From positions 248,001 to 312,000 of the forward strand of contig JAIOZK010000001.1 of NCBI GenBank assembly GCA_021740625.1: a stretch of 64,000 nucleotides of DNA, read 5' to 3'. This stretch comes from Bacteroidales bacterium. GTDB taxonomy: Bacteria; Bacteroidota; Bacteroidia; Bacteroidales; JAIOZK01. The position numbers and the translations under genes were made by a program. Position 1 is the first letter of the stretch. Each line of letters starts with the position of its first letter. Of this stretch, positions 60,502-64,000 are shown piece after piece. The notes beneath the pieces were generated by a model. That model ran no database searches. It was not told the origin of the DNA and saw nothing but the letters and a program-made list of their open reading frames with translations.

Positions 60502-63309
60502 TTACTTTGTTAACAGGATCTTTTCCACCTCCTGATGATCTCCTGCAACAAGTTTCAGTATATACATTCCAGATGGCAGGTTGAGATCATAGGATTGCCT
60601 GTACTCACCAGAAATCAACCCGTCGTAAAGATTGCGGATCACTTTTCCGGTGTGATCGATCAGTTCGAGCCTTGCAGCGACAGGTGTGTCGGAGGCATAA
60701 TCTATCTGTAACCGACCTGTTGACGGATTCGGGTAGATTTTACTCACAATGCCGAAAGCCTCCGGTTCCTCCGTGAAGGTCCCCGTTTCGGGTGTTGCCA
60801 GCTTCACATCCGTATAGAAATGATATTCACCCGGATCCAGGCTCAACAGCACACCGCTTTCCGATGCCGTCAGCGAGTCGCCTGAAAAATAATCATACCA
60901 CATACCGCCATGCTGAAACTGGGTGAGCACCTGCCCTTCTTCCACATCAAAGTTCCCGACCACCAGCACATTCATATCCTCGCCATTCAGCCGGATTTGT
61001 TTCATGGTCCCATTCACATCCAGATCATAATCATCAGTTTTGAAGACTTCGTATGACTTTTTCAAATCTATCAAACTTGCATATATCTCATATAAATAAT
61101 TCCTCCTGTAATCACTATAATAATCCCATCGGACCGGTTTTTCGCCCAGGCGTCCATTATAATCGATTGAATAATCATATGCCAATTCTCCAAACTGCCA
61201 TATCATCTTGGGCCCAGGGATGGGAATAAAGAAAGCAGTTGCCATTGCCAGCCGGTCGATAGCTGTTGTTGTATCCGTAATATCATAATCACCGGATGAA
61301 TTTCCATAGGTGATATTTTTAAACATCAGCCGTTCTTCATCGTGGCTTTCCATATATCCCACAACATGGGGGGCACTCCAGCCCCTTTCCTGGTATGAGA
61401 TCCAGGAGAAATCTGATTTCCCTCCATCATTGTGAGCCATGGCAGCTTCGCCGTAAGCGTGGTTCAGGTTGCCCCAGAGGAGAATGCCATATTCTGCCAG
61501 TTCCTTTTCTTCTGAGTTTTCGGCAAGATGTTCAAAGATGACGACCGTATTGGGATTTCTTTCCCAAATCTCGTCGGTCATCCTTTTGAGCAGTGCGATC
61601 CTGTCGGCGTCGTAATTGCTGCCCCAGGGATCGTTGTCGCCCTTGATGTTGTTACCAATGCCTTTGGTAAAATCGAAACGGAATCCGTCCACTTTATATT
61701 CGTTGATCCAGAAGCTGTTGATACTGTCAACCAGTTGCTTGGTGTATTCGCTTTCATGATCGAAATCATTGCCCCACTGTGCATCCGGGTTTGTAAAATT
61801 ATGCTCACGGTTGTACCAGGGATTGTCTTCCGTGGGCTTATCGCCATCAAAATAAAGTTGCACGAAAGGCGACTGGTCGTAGGAATGGTTCAGCACCATA
61901 TCGATGAAAACGGCAATGCCCCGGTCATGACATGCATCGATGAATTTCTTCAGGTCATTTTTGGGTCCATAGTATTTATCCGGGGCGAAATAGAAGGAAG
62001 GGTTGTATCCCCAACTGCTGTTTCCTTCGAATTCGTTCACGGGCATGAGTTCGATGGCATTAACGCCCAGGTGTTCCAGGTAGCCCAATGTATCTATCAA
62101 AGATTGGTAGGTATGTTGTGTTGTAAAATCCCGGATCAACATTTCGTAAATCACAAGTTCTTCTACTGGCGCAGGTACGAAATTTTCAATCTGCCAGTTG
62201 TATTCTTCCTGAGCGGTTTGCAATACAGAAGCAATTCCTGTGGTTTTTCCTTCGGGATATTCAATCAGCCCGGGATAGGTATTATCACTGATCCATTTGT
62301 CATTCCATGGATCACTGATCTTCTCGGTATAGGGATCGGCAATTTTGATCTCTCCATCCACAAAATACTGGAAGATGTATTCCTCTTGTGGTGTAAGTCC
62401 ATCTAACTCCAGCCAGAAATATTCTCCATCCGGCGTCATCTTCATGAAATAATTTTCTTCCAGTTGCCAGTTGTTAAAATCCCCGATGACGAAAACGAAT
62501 TCCTTACCGGGAGCTGTCAGGCAAAGGCTTGCCGAATGATCATCCGTGTAATTTATACCGGGCCGGATGCCTGCGGGCAATGCTTCCTGCAAAACTTCTC
62601 CCCGCACGTAATAATACATGGAATCGGCTACCATGCCCGTATCGTTTGTAGCCACAGCTTTCACCCATACCTTTCCAGGTTCTGCTGCTTCGGTGCTGTC
62701 GATCAGAACATCCTCAGTTGTCTGGGCAAAAAGAGCATCATCGATGTACAGTGAGATATCATTGGCATAATTGGCAGCGATCTCGAAGTAAATCTTATCC
62801 CCGCTTTCCACGACTAACTCATCCTGGTGCGGTTGAATGAATACCACATTGAGCTCGGCATTGTAAACATCCACGAAGATGTCAGTTCCGCCTTCATCTT
62901 TGCCCTCAAGTTGGGAATACTCACTCCGGAAAACGAAAACCATTTGCAGTATTTCCTCTCCCTGCGGAACGCCGTAATATTCCCGAATACTGGGTGTGAT
63001 GTTGAGGGAATACAGCTCATCATCGATCCTGTTAAGTTTTGTTTCGGGGGTATTTTGTCCCCAATCGGTTTTCACGTATTTCCAGTCGCTACCGGAAGTA
63101 CTCTCATTGGTGATCACACCAGTGTGGGCGTACACATCCCCATCATAGCCCTCCAGGCCACCACTCCCCTGGGTGGCATCATAGATGATCTCCAGACTGT
63201 CGCCTTGAACGGGAAACTGCGGTATGGTGGTGATCAATTGCGCATTGGATTGCAGTATTCCAAAAAGGATGATAAGTAAATTTGCGAATAATAGTCTTCC
63301 GGTATTCAT
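60502..63309 (-). CDS. secreted GH13 alpha-amylase-family enzyme with type IX sorting domain
   Basis: A 935-residue protein: signal peptide, two Ig/CBM-like beta domains (about 30-360, including a CBM48-type 'FVIGDFNNWQLEENYF' segment), a GH13 barrel (about 380-770) and a C-terminal T9SS sorting domain (about 855-935, 'IYPNPSTGRLQIDY'). The four GH13 regions are intact: D470 ('DMVLNHS'), nucleophile D546 ('GFRFDF'), acid/base E593 ('VIFEHLAEN') and D657 ('ESHDEERL'). It probably attacks starch or related alpha-glucans outside the cell. The ATG at 63309 gives a normal signal peptide. It is exported by Sec and then by the T9SS encoded at 28-39 kb. Confidence 0.93.
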   Translation of the reverse strand: MNTGRLLFANLLIILFGILQSNAQLITTIPQFPVQGDSLEIIYDATQGSGGLEGYDGDVYAHTGVITNESTSGSDWKYVKTDWGQNTPETKLNRIDDELYSLNITPSIREYYGVPQGEEILQMVFVFRSEYSQLEGKDEGGTDIFVDVYNAELNVVFIQPHQDELVVESGDKIYFEIAANYANDISLYIDDALFAQTTEDVLIDSTEAAEPGKVWVKAVATNDTGMVADSMYYYVRGEVLQEALPAGIRPGINYTDDHSASLCLTAPGKEFVFVIGDFNNWQLEENYFMKMTPDGEYFWLELDGLTPQEEYIFQYFVDGEIKIADPYTEKISDPWNDKWISDNTYPGLIEYPEGKTTGIASVLQTAQEEYNWQIENFVPAPVEELVIYEMLIRDFTTQHTYQSLIDTLGYLEHLGVNAIELMPVNEFEGNSSWGYNPSFYFAPDKYYGPKNDLKKFIDACHDRGIAVFIDMVLNHSYDQSPFVQLYFDGDKPTEDNPWYNREHNFTNPDAQWGNDFDHESEYTKQLVDSINSFWINEYKVDGFRFDFTKGIGNNIKGDNDPWGSNYDADRIALLKRMTDEIWERNPNTVVIFEHLAENSEEKELAEYGILLWGNLNHAYGEAAMAHNDGGKSDFSWISYQERGWSAPHVVGYMESHDEERLMFKNITYGNSSGDYDITDTTTAIDRLAMATAFFIPIPGPKMIWQFGELAYDYSIDYNGRLGEKPVRWDYYSDYRRNYLYEIYASLIDLKKSYEVFKTDDYDLDVNGTMKQIRLNGEDMNVLVVGNFDVEEGQVLTQFQHGGMWYDYFSGDSLTASESGVLLSLDPGEYHFYTDVKLATPETGTFTEEPEAFGIVSKIYPNPSTGRLQIDYASDTPVAARLELIDHTGKVIRNLYDGLISGEYRQSYDLNLPSGMYILKLVAGDHQEVEKILLTK

Positions 63310-63407
63310 ACTTTTTAATTTAGGTAACAATCATATTGTCATCAAAGTTCATGCAGTAAAAACAAAAGTATCAATATTTTAATAATTTTTAACGGAAAAG
63401 CAGTCAT

Positions 63408-63438
63408 AAAAAAACCCGGCATGAAAAAGCCGGGTTTT
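63408..63438 (-). terminator. intrinsic terminator after the sorted secreted protein gene
   Basis: Stem AAAACCCGGC/GCCGGGTTTT with loop ATGAAAAA; seven T follow on the minus strand. Confidence 0.85.
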
Positions 63439-63457
63439 GAAATAGAAATAATACTTT

Positions 63458-64000
63458 TTATTTGATAAACTTCTGTGTTGCAACAACTCCTTTTTCATCG
63501 TAGAAATTCACGAAATAAATTCCGTTCTCAAAGTTTTCTGTTTCAATTTGAATGGTTTCATTATTCACGTCAATCTCCTGAATTCTTTGTCCGGTTGTAT
63601 TAAAGATCTCAATTCTGTTAACATTTTCAAGATCTGTTATATTTAAAATATGTGTAACCGGGTTTGGATACATTTTAAAAGTGTTTTTTGCAACATTCTC
63701 TCCGATACCAATGTTAGTTTCCAAAGGTACGGTTATATCCATACAAGACATGGTAGAATCATAGGGCGTCATCTTGCCTTCTGCATCCCAGGTTCCATTA
63801 TTAAATACCATGTTAATAGCACTTACAATCGAACCTTCTTCCACACCATAAAAATCTGCTGGAATATAAGTGATACTCCACAATGAGTCGGATACCTTTG
63901 AGAGTTCAGCCGATTGACCATTGGCACCCGTTGCATCAAAATCTACAACATTTTGCCAGGCGGAACCGTCAATTGTAACTCCTGAATGGATAAATACTTT
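63458..64000 (-). CDS. secreted protein with type IX C-terminal sorting domain, 5' end outside window
   Basis: The minus-strand frame is open from the window edge for 181 codons. The first part ('KVFIHSGVTIDGSAWQNVV', 'YIPADFYGV', 'VFNNGTWDAEGK') resembles the beta modules found next to amylase-type or other glycan-active domains in this phylum. The end (from about 63690) is a type A sorting domain: 'KMYPNPVTHILNI', 'IEIFNTTGQRI' and a final 'KFIK'. The protein is therefore cargo of the T9SS. The catalytic part, if any, lies beyond 64000. The neighbouring GH13 gene suggests a shared role in polysaccharide use. Confidence 0.88.
   Translation of the reverse strand, partial: KVFIHSGVTIDGSAWQNVVDFDATGANGQSAELSKVSDSLWSITYIPADFYGVEEGSIVSAINMVFNNGTWDAEGKMTPYDSTMSCMDITVPLETNIGIGENVAKNTFKMYPNPVTHILNITDLENVNRIEIFNTTGQRIQEIDVNNETIQIETENFENGIYFVNFYDEKGVVATQKFIK

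Overview
The window looks like a chromosomal segment of a Bacteroidota (Bacteroidetes) bacterium. The evidence is a large set of type IX secretion/gliding genes (porV, two porU-type peptidases, porP, gldJ, porX), C-terminal type IX sorting domains on secreted enzymes, an lpxC-fabZ fusion, TAnnTTTG-type -7 promoter elements and few Shine-Dalgarno sites. The order is probably within Bacteroidia (Bacteroidales/Marinilabiliales-like), but that is an inference. No phage, integrase, transposase or CRISPR array was seen.

Layout. 1-9 kb: the end of a PAS sensor gene, an extended SDR reductase, a membrane-anchored protein of unknown function, a lipoprotein GH109-type glycosidase, a GtrA protein, an FtsX/MacB permease, upp and a FemAB/GNAT-like protein. 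9.4-15.0 kb: a compact minus-strand operon of six overlapping genes: toroid protein, amino-acid-type adenylation enzyme, acyl carrier protein, GNAT, AAC(3)-like transferase, polysaccharide-deacetylase-like protein. It reads as a stand-alone carrier-protein pathway that acylates or aminoacylates a surface glycan, and it is the best candidate here for an undescribed system. 15-27.5 kb: dnaX, an M13 peptidase, an acyltransferase, a possible small structured RNA, tRNA-Val(UAC), small envelope proteins including a TRL-like lipoprotein, a TylF-type methyltransferase, a TamL-like BamA-family lipoprotein and a RecD-like helicase. 27.5-42 kb: ispF, then porV and two tandem full-length porU-type genes on the minus strand, divergent from porP-gldJ-murF-anmK.

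42-48.6 kb: an ECF sigma/anti-sigma operon with two Spy/CnrX-like periplasmic proteins, then exbB-exbD-tonB, a MITE-like inverted repeat placed exactly on the tonB stop codon, an orphan TonB C-terminal domain and folC. 48.6-54.1 kb: porX-tsaE-ald-aroB-aroA read as one minus-strand unit. 54.3-59.2 kb: lipid A genes lpxD, lpxC-fabZ and lpxA, then efp and a second LpxD-type acyltransferase. 59.3-64 kb: an outer-membrane-type protein, a GH13 amylase with a type IX sorting domain, and the 3' end of another sorted secreted protein.

Non-coding signals include several intrinsic terminators, five places with degenerate 7-bp-period intergenic repeats, a cluster of REP-like palindromes upstream of the M13 peptidase gene, and a duplicated promoter-like element in front of both the sigma and the anti-sigma gene.
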